64,000 bases of DNA from Pararhodonellum marinum (GTDB lineage Bacteria; Bacteroidota; Bacteroidia; Cytophagales; Cyclobacteriaceae): assembly GCF_015354735.1 (NCBI RefSeq), contig NZ_JACEFJ010000005.1:124001-188000 (forward strand), given 5' to 3'. The translations under genes were made by a program, and so were the position numbers. The notes under the pieces are model-generated. The model did not search any database, was not told where the DNA came from, and saw nothing but the letters and a program-made list of their open reading frames with translations. Of the stretch, positions 26,397-35,103 are shown in pieces (within the stretch, counting starts at the first letter, position 1; every line of letters begins with the position of its first letter).

Positions 26397-27671
26397 ATGC
26401 TACAGGTAAATTTCATCGAGGAAAATTTTGAACAGGTCCTGGAAGGCTTGCGAAAAAGAAATTTTGCACATGCGGAAAGTATCCTTCATACGGTGCTTGA
26501 TTTAGACAAAAAAAGAAAGTCCACCCAACTGGAAAGAGATCAATTGCAGGCAGAATCCAACGTCATTTCAAAGCGGATCGGTTTGTTGTTGCGGGATGGA
26601 AATAAGGAAGAAGCTGAAAACATCAAAGCAAGGACCTCAGAAATAAAAAGCAGCATCAAGCAATTTGAAGAACAATATGTCACTTATGAGGAGGAGCTCA
26701 AACAGGTGTTGTACACCTTGCCTAATGTGCCACATAGCAGTGTTCCGGCTGGTAAATCTGCCGATGACAATGAACTGATCCTGGAAAGTGGCACCATACC
26801 TGCTCTTCACCAAGGGAAAAAACCCCACTGGGAATTGATCAAAGATTTTGATATCATTGATTTTGACTTAGGAGTAAAAATCTCAGGCGCAGGTTTTCCT
26901 GTGTACAAAGGAAAAGGTGCCCGCCTTCAAAGGGCCCTTGTAAACTTCTTTCTGGATGAAGCCCAAAAAGCTGGCTACACAGAAGTCCAACCCCCGATAT
27001 TAGTCAATGAAGATTCAGGTTATGGTACAGGTCAATTGCCGGATAAGGAAGGGCAGATGTATGAAGCCACGGCGGACAAATTGTATTTGATTCCTACAGC
27101 GGAAGTGCCCATTACCAACATGTACAGGGATGTGATCCTCCAAGAGTCTGATTTTCCAATCAAAAATGTTGGCTTTACACCTTGTTTCAGAAGAGAGGCA
27201 GGTAGCTGGGGAGCCCATGTACGGGGACTCAACAGACTGCATCAGTTTGATAAAGTCGAAATCGTGCAGATCGCCCATCCGGATCAATCCTATGAGATCT
27301 TGGAAGAGATGAATCTTTATGTTCAAAGCTTGTTGAATAAATTAAACCTTCCTTATCGGGTATTGAAACTCTGCGGTGGGGACATGGGCTTTACTTCCGC
27401 GCTGACCTATGATATGGAAGTTTATTCTGCTGCTCAAGAGCGGTGGCTTGAAGTAAGTTCTGTCAGTAATTTTGAAAATTTCCAAGCCAATAGACTCAAG
27501 CTTCGATTCAAAAATGAAGAGGGTAAAATGCAGCTGGCCCATACCCTGAATGGGAGCGCATTGGCTTTGCCCAGGATTGTGGCAGCCATTCTGGAAAATA
27601 ACCAAGACGAAAACGGCATCAGCATGCCGGAAATTCTGCAACCTTATTTGGGATTTGATAGGATAGGTTAA
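26397..27671 (+). CDS. serS: Seryl-tRNA synthetase
   Basis: A 424-residue class II synthetase. The N-terminal antiparallel coiled coil (about 25-100) that grips the tRNA long arm is visible in the Lys/Glu-rich stretch DKKRKSTQLERDQLQAE onwards. Motif 2 is CFRREAGSWG and motif 3 is NGSALALPRIVAAILENNQ; the serine pocket has PTAEVPITN. The track frame opens at TTG 26364 within the promoter box, so the ATG at 26397 is used. Length is normal for bacterial SerRS. Confidence 0.96.
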   Translation: MLQVNFIEENFEQVLEGLRKRNFAHAESILHTVLDLDKKRKSTQLERDQLQAESNVISKRIGLLLRDGNKEEAENIKARTSEIKSSIKQFEEQYVTYEEELKQVLYTLPNVPHSSVPAGKSADDNELILESGTIPALHQGKKPHWELIKDFDIIDFDLGVKISGAGFPVYKGKGARLQRALVNFFLDEAQKAGYTEVQPPILVNEDSGYGTGQLPDKEGQMYEATADKLYLIPTAEVPITNMYRDVILQESDFPIKNVGFTPCFRREAGSWGAHVRGLNRLHQFDKVEIVQIAHPDQSYEILEEMNLYVQSLLNKLNLPYRVLKLCGGDMGFTSALTYDMEVYSAAQERWLEVSSVSNFENFQANRLKLRFKNEEGKMQLAHTLNGSALALPRIVAAILENNQDENGISMPEILQPYLGFDRIG

Positions 27672-27827
27672 AATTTCTGTTAATCAGCGTAATAGATTTC
27701 ATGTTATGCATGACATCAACTGGGGAGGTGCTCAAAAATCCGGAGATTCTATAAATAAAGATTTCGTTTCAATTCCAAATTAAGCTTGTTTTTCATAAAT
27801 TAGAATTATCACCAAGTTTTTTAAAAT

Positions 27828-29948
27828 ATGACAGCTTTAGAGGTTTTAAAGGATTTTTACGGATACGATTCGTTTAGGGGCAAACAGGAAAAAATCATTT
27901 CATCCACCCTTCAGGGGAAGGATGGTATCGTATTGATGCCCACTGGTGCGGGAAAGTCGGTCTGTTATCAGGTGCCGGCCATGGTCATGGAGGGTTTGAC
28001 CCTAGTGATATCCCCGCTGATTGCATTGATGCAGGATCAGGTGGATGCCTTGAAGGCCAATGGCATACCGGCAGCTTTTCTGAATTCCACCCAAGATGCA
28101 AGTGAACAGCGTTTTGTGCTTCAAGAAGCGGAAAAGGGAGCCCTTAAACTGCTTTACATTGCGCCCGAACGGCTATTTAGCGGGAGTAAGCCGCTAGATC
28201 AATGGCTAAAATCCATCAAATTGTCCTTGGTGGCGGTGGATGAGGCACACTGTGTCTCTCAATGGGGGCATGATTTCCGCCCTGAATACCTGAAGATCGG
28301 TAACCTCCGAAAAGCCCTTAAGGATGTTCCGTTTTTGGCTTTGACCGCGACAGCCGATCAGCAGACCCGCAAGGACATCGCAGATAAGCTGGGACTTTTT
28401 TCACCGGAATGGTTTATTTCCTCCTTTGACCGAAGTAACATTACCTACCGAATTGCCCCCAAAAGAAATGCGTTTGATAAGTTGGTGGATTTTCTGGATT
28501 TTCACCGAAAGAATGCCGGAATCATTTATTGTCTATCAAGGAAGAACGTAGAGGAAACTTCAGAAAAATTGATGGCCCATGGCTATTCCGTCTTGCCCTA
28601 TCATGCAGGAATGTCTGCGGATGTGCGCAGAAAGAATCAAACCCTTTTCATCAAGGATGAAGTGAAAATCATGGTGGCAACCATAGCCTTTGGGATGGGA
28701 ATAGACAAATCCAATGTGCGCTTTGTGGTCCACATGAACATGCCGCAGAATATCGAAAGCTATTATCAGGAAACCGGCAGGGCCGGAAGAGATGGGTTGC
28801 CCAGTGATGCATTGCTCTTTTTCGGGATTAGGGATGCCATGGTCTTGTCCCAGATGATTGAAGGGTCAGAAAATCCCGCTCATGTGGAAGTCATGCTTGC
28901 CAAACTGAACAGGATGAAGGCTTTTTGTCAGAGCAAAACCTGTAGAAGAAAATACCTTTTGAATTATTTTGGAGAAGAACATCCCGATGCCTGCGGCAAT
29001 TGTGATGTTTGTTTTCAGCGCGGGAACAAAAAGGATCAGACCATTCCTGCCCAAATGCTGCTATCCACCATTGGGCGATTGGATGGGAATTTTGGACTGG
29101 GTTATGCTGTCTTGGTTTTGCGGGGGTCGCAGTCTGCCAAGGTCCAAGAACAACACAAAACCCTTTCCGTTTTCGGATTAGGAAAAGACAAGTCGGAGGA
29201 TTTTTGGAAAAAGATAGGTGAACAACTCATTCAGGAAGGGTATTTGGAGGAAGTGGGCAGTCAGTTTCCTACCCTCAAACTTTCCCAATTGGCTTGGGAA
29301 AAGCTCAAAAAGAAAGAGAAAATACTGCTGTCCATGGAAGAAAGCATTCCCGTTTCAGAAGTCAAGGAAAAAAGGGAAGAAGGCCTTTTGGATGAACTGA
29401 AAGCACTCAGGTTCAGGCTAGCTCAACGGGATCAGGTGCCTCCTTATATCATTTTTTCTGACGCATCCCTGCTGGAAATGGCAACCTACCTGCCTATGGA
29501 TCAGGAGGCCTTTTTGGACATCACCGGTGTAGGTCAACTTAAAGCTGAAAAATATGGAGCAGTATTTATGGATCTCATAAAAAAGTACGCTGATGTCAAT
29601 GAATTGGAGTCCAGAAGAAAGCCAGCCTCAAAAAGAGTAAGGGAAGCTTCCACAACTTCAGCTTCTGGTTCGGAGTTGCTTAGTTTGAAACTTTTTAAGG
29701 AAGGGAAAAGCCTGTATCAGATTGCTGAGGACCGAAACATGTCTCCTTCTACCATTGAAACCCACTTGGTGGGATTGGTCAAGGCAGGAAAAATAGATCC
29801 CCTTGAGGTGATGGGAAAAGATGACTTGCTGAACATAAGATTGTATTATAGGCGGCAGGAAGGACACTTCCTCAAACCTCTAAAAGAACATTTTGGAGAA
29901 AGGTACAGCTATTTTCAACTCAAGGTTGCTTTGGCAGAGGAAAGATAA
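27828..29948 (+). CDS. recQ: ATP-dependent DNA helicase RecQ
   Basis: A 706-residue 3'-5' helicase for recombination and fork repair. It has Walker A MPTGAGKS (37-44), DEAH box VAVDEAHCVSQWGHDFRP, motif VI QETGRAGRDGLPS, and the zinc-binding cysteines CQSKTCRRKYLL...CGNCDVC. An RQC winged helix follows, then an HRDC domain (QVPPYIIFSDASLLEMA) and a C-terminal helix-turn-helix extension (GKSLYQIAEDRNMSPSTIETH). The extension makes it longer than E. coli RecQ but is common in this phylum. Confidence 0.95.
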   Translation: MTALEVLKDFYGYDSFRGKQEKIISSTLQGKDGIVLMPTGAGKSVCYQVPAMVMEGLTLVISPLIALMQDQVDALKANGIPAAFLNSTQDASEQRFVLQEAEKGALKLLYIAPERLFSGSKPLDQWLKSIKLSLVAVDEAHCVSQWGHDFRPEYLKIGNLRKALKDVPFLALTATADQQTRKDIADKLGLFSPEWFISSFDRSNITYRIAPKRNAFDKLVDFLDFHRKNAGIIYCLSRKNVEETSEKLMAHGYSVLPYHAGMSADVRRKNQTLFIKDEVKIMVATIAFGMGIDKSNVRFVVHMNMPQNIESYYQETGRAGRDGLPSDALLFFGIRDAMVLSQMIEGSENPAHVEVMLAKLNRMKAFCQSKTCRRKYLLNYFGEEHPDACGNCDVCFQRGNKKDQTIPAQMLLSTIGRLDGNFGLGYAVLVLRGSQSAKVQEQHKTLSVFGLGKDKSEDFWKKIGEQLIQEGYLEEVGSQFPTLKLSQLAWEKLKKKEKILLSMEESIPVSEVKEKREEGLLDELKALRFRLAQRDQVPPYIIFSDASLLEMATYLPMDQEAFLDITGVGQLKAEKYGAVFMDLIKKYADVNELESRRKPASKRVREASTTSASGSELLSLKLFKEGKSLYQIAEDRNMSPSTIETHLVGLVKAGKIDPLEVMGKDDLLNIRLYYRRQEGHFLKPLKEHFGERYSYFQLKVALAEER

Positions 29949-29955
29949 ATAGAAA

Positions 29956-31032
29956 CTACTGTGCCTCTCCCATTTGGTACCTTAGCCTCTCTTCATCCCC
30001 CATTCTCCTGTCCAGCTGTTGGGAATAAGCACGGGCATTTTTGAAACCATAATCCAGGTAGGCTAAGTCAGCCCAGTATTTTGCATTTTGCAAGTCACCC
30101 AATACCTCATAACCTAATGCGATGTTGTAAGCCATTCTACCTCCGGTTTTGGGATGGGCAGAAGGTAGTCCACTTTCCCAGGTGGCAATCGCCTCTTCCC
30201 ATTGGTTGACTTGGGCATACCTTGCCCCTCGTTCTATTTGCGGATTCTTTTTGGATTTGGGGTAATAGGTTCTGGAAATGTTGAGGTACATGGGTGCTAC
30301 CCTTCTGGCATAGGAGGCCCCTGCCATCTGTCCCACATAAATGGTTGCCCTTGATTTGTCTATCAATAATGCCAAGGCCTGTCCTCTCGATTCCGCCGTG
30401 GCACTCCAGGTATTGGTTTTGGAAAACTCTTTCTGATCAAAGAGATTGCGGTTTACAGGATCATAGAAACGAAATCCTGCTTTGACGTTGGCAATGCCTT
30501 CTGCATAAAATCCCTGTACCTCGACTTCTTTGGCATTTTCACCGCTGCCCACTGTTTTCTTAATGAGTTGGGCTTTATCTGTCACGATAAAATCCGAACT
30601 GAACATTTCTAGACTCAGCACTGCGTCTGCATCGTATTGTTTTACCAACCTGTCAATCAGCTCCCAAGAAAGGGGTTGGGGAAAGGTTTGGGCAAAAAGT
30701 CCGCCTTTTAGTCTTTCTCTGGCTCTGATGATTTCATATCGGGGTGAGGTGTTTAGCTCTTGGGTAATGGTGGCGATGGTGGACTCCACCGCATTTTTCA
30801 CCTCAAATGGCGCTTCTCCTGTCAATATGCCTTCAATGATGGCTAAACCTTGGCTTTCCGGTTCCGTTCTATCCACGATCAAAATGCGCTGCACATGGCT
30901 AGGTACGGTAATGTCAGCCGGCATAAGCCTATTCATGGTCACATTACGGCTACAAGAAAAAATAGCCAAGGCCAGCATAAGCCAGACTTTCACATGAACC
31001 AACCTGTGTTCAGTCAAATCACTTAATTTCAT
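29956..31032 (-). CDS. DUF6340-family lipoprotein
   Basis: A 358-residue exported protein with a lipoprotein signal (VWLMLALAIFSCSR, Cys27). After it come a domain with VQRILIVDRTEPESQG, the hydrophobic strand DADAVLSLEMFSSDF, and a C-terminal helical-repeat-like part (IERGARYAQVNQWEEAIATW, then GYEVLGDLQNAKYWADLAY) resembling TPRs. This layout matches the Bacteroidota DUF6340 family; function is unknown. It converges with recQ with only 7 bp between stops. Confidence 0.75.
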   Translation of the reverse strand: MKLSDLTEHRLVHVKVWLMLALAIFSCSRNVTMNRLMPADITVPSHVQRILIVDRTEPESQGLAIIEGILTGEAPFEVKNAVESTIATITQELNTSPRYEIIRARERLKGGLFAQTFPQPLSWELIDRLVKQYDADAVLSLEMFSSDFIVTDKAQLIKKTVGSGENAKEVEVQGFYAEGIANVKAGFRFYDPVNRNLFDQKEFSKTNTWSATAESRGQALALLIDKSRATIYVGQMAGASYARRVAPMYLNISRTYYPKSKKNPQIERGARYAQVNQWEEAIATWESGLPSAHPKTGGRMAYNIALGYEVLGDLQNAKYWADLAYLDYGFKNARAYSQQLDRRMGDEERLRYQMGEAQ

Positions 31033-31232
31033 GTTACAAAAGGATTACGTGTAGGTAATTATTTCGCCCTAATTATTCAAAATTCACCAAAATCTGCCAA
31101 AAGAATAGATTTTTCATTGACAAAATCTAAGCCAATTTTCTTAAAAAAAGAGCAAAATTTTGGACATCATCGAAAGTTCGAAATAAAACTAAAATAAATA
31201 AAGATATGACATGACAAAAAATGCATTTAGGA

Positions 31233-32195
31233 TCATGCCAGTTTTTTCTTGAAAAGGGAGTCTACAAATTCTTTTTTGTTGAAGACCTGAAGATCTGTCA
31301 TTTTTTCTCCTACGCCTATGTATTTCACCGGGATTTTGAATTGGTCGGAGATGCCTATTACCACGCCACCTTTGGCTGTTCCGTCGAGTTTTGTGATGGC
31401 CAGTGCGGTGATTTCTGTTGCTTTGGTGAATTCTTTGGCTTGGATAAAGGCATTCTGACCCGTAGACCCGTCCAAGACCAACAAGACTTCATGAGGTGAG
31501 TCTTCAATGAATTTTTGCATCACCCGCTTGATTTTAGATAGTTCATTCATCAGGTTGACTTTGGTATGCAGTCGGCCTGCAGTATCTATTATGACCACAT
31601 CTGCACCGGTATCCACTCCTTTTTTGACTGCATCGAAGGCTACTGAGGCAGGATCGGTATTCATGCCATGCGAGACCACTGGCACATTGACCCTTTCTCC
31701 CCATAAGATCAGCTGATCTACAGCCGCCGCTCTGAAGGTATCCGCAGCACCTAAGATAACTGATTTACCAGCAGTCTTGAATTGGTGGGCTAATTTTCCG
31801 ATGGTGGTGGTTTTGCCTACACCGTTTACGCCGACTACCATGATGATGTAAGGTTTTTTATCTTCAGGAAGATCGAAATTGGACAGGTCCTCTGAGTTGT
31901 TTTCTTCCAGCAAACCCGCGATTTCTTCTCTCAAAATCACATCTAGCTCGGCAGTGTTTACATATTTATCCCTCGCTACCCTTTCCTCTATGCGTCGAAT
32001 TACTTTGATAGTGGTATCTACACCTACATCAGAAGTGATGAGGATCTCTTCCAGTTCATCCAAAATTTCTTCATCCACTTTGGATTTTCCAACAATCGCT
32101 TTCCCTAGTTTGGAAAAGAGGTTTTCGTTGGTTTTCTGAAGCCCTTTGTCTAGACTTTCTTTCTTTTCTTTGGAAAAGAAACCGAAAATTCCCAT
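31233..32195 (-). CDS. ftsY: Signal recognition particle receptor FtsY
   Basis: A 320-residue SRP-family GTPase that docks ribosome-nascent-chain complexes at the membrane. N domain about 1-95; G motifs VNGVGKTTTIGKLA (P-loop), DTFRAAAVDQL, DTAGRLHT, TKLDGTAKGG and GVGEKMTDLQVF. The long acidic A domain of E. coli FtsY is absent, leaving the short FSKEKKESLDKGLQ start, usual for Bacteroidota. It follows the L28-L33-DUF4295 genes, separated from them by a terminator. Confidence 0.96.
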   Translation of the reverse strand: MGIFGFFSKEKKESLDKGLQKTNENLFSKLGKAIVGKSKVDEEILDELEEILITSDVGVDTTIKVIRRIEERVARDKYVNTAELDVILREEIAGLLEENNSEDLSNFDLPEDKKPYIIMVVGVNGVGKTTTIGKLAHQFKTAGKSVILGAADTFRAAAVDQLILWGERVNVPVVSHGMNTDPASVAFDAVKKGVDTGADVVIIDTAGRLHTKVNLMNELSKIKRVMQKFIEDSPHEVLLVLDGSTGQNAFIQAKEFTKATEITALAITKLDGTAKGGVVIGISDQFKIPVKYIGVGEKMTDLQVFNKKEFVDSLFKKKLA

Positions 32196-32230
32196 AATCT
32201 ACATTTTAATTTTGCCATGAAGATAATAAA

Positions 32231-32262
32231 AAATCCCTCCCAATAAATATCAGGAGGGATTT
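32231..32262 (-). terminator. Terminator between the L28-L33-DUF4295 genes and ftsY
   Basis: A perfect 10-bp stem AAATCCCTCC / GGAGGGATTT with a 12-nt loop, followed on the minus strand by a T-rich run. It lies 33 bp beyond the DUF4295 stop and 35 bp before ftsY; ftsY may be read at reduced level or from its own promoter. Confidence 0.85.
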
Positions 32263-32294
32263 TTCATCTTGGGCCTTTGAATAAGGACCGTTGA

Positions 32295-32447
32295 TTATTT
32301 CTTGAGGGTATCCTGTACCAAAGAGGTTGGAACCATTTCTTCTTTGAAAGTGTAGGCGCCAGTTTTTTCCGACTTGATCGCCCTGACCACTTTAGCGTAA
32401 GTTACGCCACCTTCTTTTTTTAGGGTTGCTACTACTTTCTTAGCCAT
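32295..32447 (-). CDS. DUF4295 protein, small ribosome-cluster protein
   Basis: A 50-residue basic protein beginning MAKKVVATLKKEGGVTYAKV and ending SLVQDTLKK. It is too short for ordinary gene finders, but the family is conserved in Bacteroidota directly after rpmG. Strong Lys content and position suggest a ribosome-associated protein; no function has been shown. The ATG at 32447 lies 49 bp after the rpmG stop. Confidence 0.88.
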   Translation of the reverse strand: MAKKVVATLKKEGGVTYAKVVRAIKSEKTGAYTFKEEMVPTSLVQDTLKK

Positions 32448-32496
32448 TGCGTTTAGGTTTAGTAATAATGCTTTGCAGCAATATTGATGCCTTGAA

Positions 32497-32679
32497 TTAT
32501 TTAATTTCTTTGTGAACCGTCACCTTCTTCATGATTGGGTTGAATTTTTTCAATTCCAGTCTTTCGGTTGTGTTTTTACGGTTTTTGGTAGTAATGTATC
32601 TGGAAGTACCAGGAAGACCTGATGTTTTATGTTCTGTACATTCCATGATTACTTGTACTCTGTTTCCTTTCTTAGCCAT
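32497..32679 (-). CDS. rpmG: Ribosomal protein L33
   Basis: A 60-residue large-subunit protein with the L33 pattern [31 protein letters not shown] and [14 protein letters not shown]. Only one of the usual zinc cysteines is present (C in MECTEH), so this is the zinc-free (C-) form. It lies 35 bp after rpmB in a ribosomal transcript. Confidence 0.95.
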   Translation of the reverse strand: MAKKGNRVQVIMECTEHKTSGLPGTSRYITTKNRKNTTERLELKKFNPIMKKVTVHKEIK

Positions 32680-32714
32680 CGCTTGATCTATTTATAGGGT
32701 GCGCTAATACTATA

Positions 32715-32957
32715 TTATTTGATGATGATGTTTCCTGCTTTTTGAGCATCCTTCAATACGGCAGAGATGCCTTTCTTATTGATGGTTCTCAAAGCACTGC
32801 TGGAAACGGTCAACGTGATCCAAGCATCCTCCTCAGGCACATAGAAGCTTTTCTTGTGAAGATTGGGATAAAACTTACGCTTGGTCTTGTTGTTCGCATG
32901 CGATACGTTGTTACCTACTTGAGGTCGCTTACCGGTGATGTCACAAACTTTTGCCAT
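32715..32957 (-). CDS. rpmB: Ribosomal protein L28
   Basis: An 80-residue 50S protein with the L28 signature [34 protein letters not shown] and the C-terminal [18 protein letters not shown]. First gene of the L28-L33-DUF4295 unit. No zinc motif. Confidence 0.96.
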   Translation of the reverse strand: MAKVCDITGKRPQVGNNVSHANNKTKRKFYPNLHKKSFYVPEEDAWITLTVSSSALRTINKKGISAVLKDAQKAGNIIIK

Positions 32958-33065
32958 GATATATGATCGAAATATTAAAGACGTTTTTCAATTGAGCTTG
33001 CAAATATCGGAAGAAATTGTGAATTACCAAAAGAGCTGCCTAAATAATTCCCTGATTTTCCCTGA

Positions 33066-33230
33066 TTAATCTTTCTTTTCATGGTAAGGGCAATGCCTGC
33101 ACCCCGAACCGCAGCAGCTCCCCCTTCTGAGATGGTATTGAGCGGTAAATACCATCAACCCATTGGCATCCATATAATAATCCCCATCCTGTATTTCCAT
33201 CGGTCTAACCGTTTTTTTTGGTGTTTTCAT
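33066..33230 (-). CDS. DUF5522 small cysteine-rich protein
   Basis: A 54-residue protein starting MKTPKKTVRPMEIQDGDYYM and ending with the cysteine cluster RRGSCCGSGCRHCPYHEKKD. The C-C-x3-C-x2-C pattern with HCPY identifies the DUF5522 family, found in Bacteroidota and some eukaryotes; it probably binds a metal or Fe-S cluster, but function is unknown. The frame is complete with ATG and TAA and was not detected by length-filtered gene calls. It stands alone upstream of rpmB on the same strand. Confidence 0.85.
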   Translation of the reverse strand: MKTPKKTVRPMEIQDGDYYMDANGLMVFTAQYHLRRGSCCGSGCRHCPYHEKKD

Positions 33231-33336
33231 TACTCAACTTACATTTTTCTCATGCCAAGGGATTGTTTCAGAGATTTAGATTGATTTCAGATAAGCATCT
33301 TTTTACAAATTAACATGGCTTGAAATTCCCTTTTGC

Positions 33337-33344
33337 TAACTTTG
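33337..33344 (+). promoter_or_regulatory. -7 promoter box for rocD
   Basis: TAACTTTG, matching TAnnTTTG, 29 bp before the ATG of the aminotransferase gene. It supports that ATG over the longer frame opening at 33320, which would start upstream of the box. Confidence 0.55.
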
Positions 33345-33373
33345 CGGCTGAGACAACAAAATTACTCATAATT

Positions 33374-34645
33374 ATGGAACAAATTACATCAAGTCAGCAG
33401 GCCATTGCCCTGGAAGAAAAATTCGGAGCACACAATTACCACCCCCTACCCGTAGTTTTGGCCAGAGGAGAAGGTGTATACCTCTGGGATGTGGAGGGCA
33501 AGAAATATTTTGATTTTTTATCCGCTTACTCTGCGGTCAACCAAGGACACTGCCATCCCAGGATCAAAGAAGCCCTGATTGAGCAAGCCGGAACACTAAC
33601 CCTAACTTCAAGGGCATTTTATAATGATGTTTTAGGTCCATTTGAGCGGTACATTACGGAGTATTTTGGATTTGACAAGGTACTACCCATGAATACCGGG
33701 GCCGAAGGAGTGGAAACGGCAATCAAAATAGCAAGGAAATGGGGATACGAAAAAAAGGGAGTAGAAGAAAATGAAGCGGTCATTGTGGTAGCCGAAAACA
33801 ACTTCCATGGTCGGACCACCACCATTATCTCTTTTTCCAATGACAAAAATGCAAGAAAAAACTTTGGTCCTTATGCCCCGGGTTTTGTAAAGATTCCATA
33901 CGATGATATTTCTGCTTTGGAAAAGGCACTTGAGCAAAAAAATGTTGTTGCTTTCCTTGTCGAACCCATACAGGGAGAAGCTGGTGTATATACTCCGGCA
34001 GAAGACTACATAAGAGTAGCATCAGAAACTTGCAAGAAGCATCAGGTTTTATTTATAGCTGATGAAATCCAAACTGGAATTGCCAGAACAGGCTCTCTTT
34101 TGGCCGTATGTGGCAACTGTACATGTCAAGGTCACTGCGAAAAACAAGAAACATATACCCAGCCTGATTTACTGATTCTTGGTAAGGCTATTTCTGGGGG
34201 ATTTTATCCTGTATCTGCCGTTTTGGCCAATGATGACATCATGAATGTCATTAAGCCTGGCCAACATGGTTCAACTTTTGGAGGAAATCCGCTGGGGGCT
34301 AAAGTTGCCATGACGGCCTTGGAGGTAGTCAGGGATGAAAAACTTGCCCTTAATGCCCGAAAACTAGGTAAAATCTTTCGAGACAGGATGCAGGTTTTGG
34401 TGGATAAGTATAGCATTCTCAAACTGGTAAGAGGAAAAGGTCTATTGAACGCAGTGGTGGTCAATGATTCTCCCGAAAGTTCCACGGCCTGGGACATGTG
34501 TGTGGCCTTGAAAGAGCATGGGCTTTTGGCCAAGCCCACCCATGGCAATATCATCCGATTTGCACCCCCTTTGGTAATGACTGAGGAGCAGCTTCATGAA
34601 TGCTGTGACATCATCGAGAGGGTTGTAAAGGAGTTTGAAAAGTAG
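33374..34645 (+). CDS. rocD: Ornithine--oxo-acid aminotransferase
   Basis: A 423-residue class III PLP enzyme converting ornithine and 2-oxoglutarate to glutamate semialdehyde and glutamate. Motifs include MNTGAEGVETAIKIARKWGY, the aromatic cofactor contact NNFHGRTTT, LFIADEIQTGIARTG with the cofactor Asp, the Schiff-base Lys in LILGKAISGGFYPVSA and HGSTFGGNPLGA. A short cysteine-rich insert CGNCTCQGHC lies between the Asp and Lys motifs, seen in Bacteroidota homologues. The start at 33374 follows a -7 box. Monocistronic with a strong terminator. Confidence 0.93.
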   Translation: MEQITSSQQAIALEEKFGAHNYHPLPVVLARGEGVYLWDVEGKKYFDFLSAYSAVNQGHCHPRIKEALIEQAGTLTLTSRAFYNDVLGPFERYITEYFGFDKVLPMNTGAEGVETAIKIARKWGYEKKGVEENEAVIVVAENNFHGRTTTIISFSNDKNARKNFGPYAPGFVKIPYDDISALEKALEQKNVVAFLVEPIQGEAGVYTPAEDYIRVASETCKKHQVLFIADEIQTGIARTGSLLAVCGNCTCQGHCEKQETYTQPDLLILGKAISGGFYPVSAVLANDDIMNVIKPGQHGSTFGGNPLGAKVAMTALEVVRDEKLALNARKLGKIFRDRMQVLVDKYSILKLVRGKGLLNAVVVNDSPESSTAWDMCVALKEHGLLAKPTHGNIIRFAPPLVMTEEQLHECCDIIERVVKEFEK

Positions 34646-34673
34646 GCTTTTTACACTCCATCACAGTATTTTG

Positions 34674-34711
34674 ACTGCCCACTAGGAAAACCTTTTGGGC
34701 AGTTTTTTTTA
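34674..34711 (+). terminator. Terminator after rocD
   Basis: Stem ACTGCCCA (34674-34681) with TGGGCAGT (34696-34703), 14-nt loop, followed by a run of eight Ts. Confidence 0.9.
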
Positions 34712-35103
34712 TTGGGTTAAGTTAAAATTTTGGCAACTCAAAGGTTGAAAATTGATGCATGGTATCCACTTTTATTTTTTTGGGCAAATGCAAAAAAATC
34801 ACGAGCGAAAAGGGAAAAAACGCTAATCGCCATTATCAGATCACTTCCGGACATGTGTTTAGGTAACAATCCAGTAAAGATTTCTTAACATAAGTTGATT
34901 TGTTAACAATTCGGTAACATTGCTGAATAGCCTGAATTATGGTGATTTAGACCTTTTTCAAAGTATTTCTGGCGTCATCCTATGGATTTCACCTCTTTTC
35001 CCAAAATTCAAATAACAAATTGATAATCTACCGGACACGATAAGGAAACAATAACTTCTCAACTTTGCATCGCTGTACAATTTAATTTTATCTACTTCTT
35101 GGT
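34712..35103. other. Intergenic leader region of the porin gene
   Basis: Apart from the periodic repeats at 34863-34924 it holds an AT-rich stretch with no gene. TCAACTTTG near 35058 resembles a weak -7 box. No hairpin with a T-run was seen. Confidence 0.4.
34863..34924 (+). promoter_or_regulatory. Pho-box-like array of 11-bp direct repeats upstream of the OprO/P porin
   Basis: Five hexamers of the form (G/T)TAACA occur at 34863 GTAACA, 34874 GTAAAG, 34885 TTAACA, 34903 TTAACA and 34914 GTAACA. The first three are exactly 11 bp apart and so are the last two; an 18-bp step separates the groups. An 11-bp period of TTAACA-type units is the hallmark of PhoB/PhoP-type response-regulator sites. 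The downstream gene is a phosphate-selective-porin-family protein, which fits control by phosphate limitation. Confidence 0.5.
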
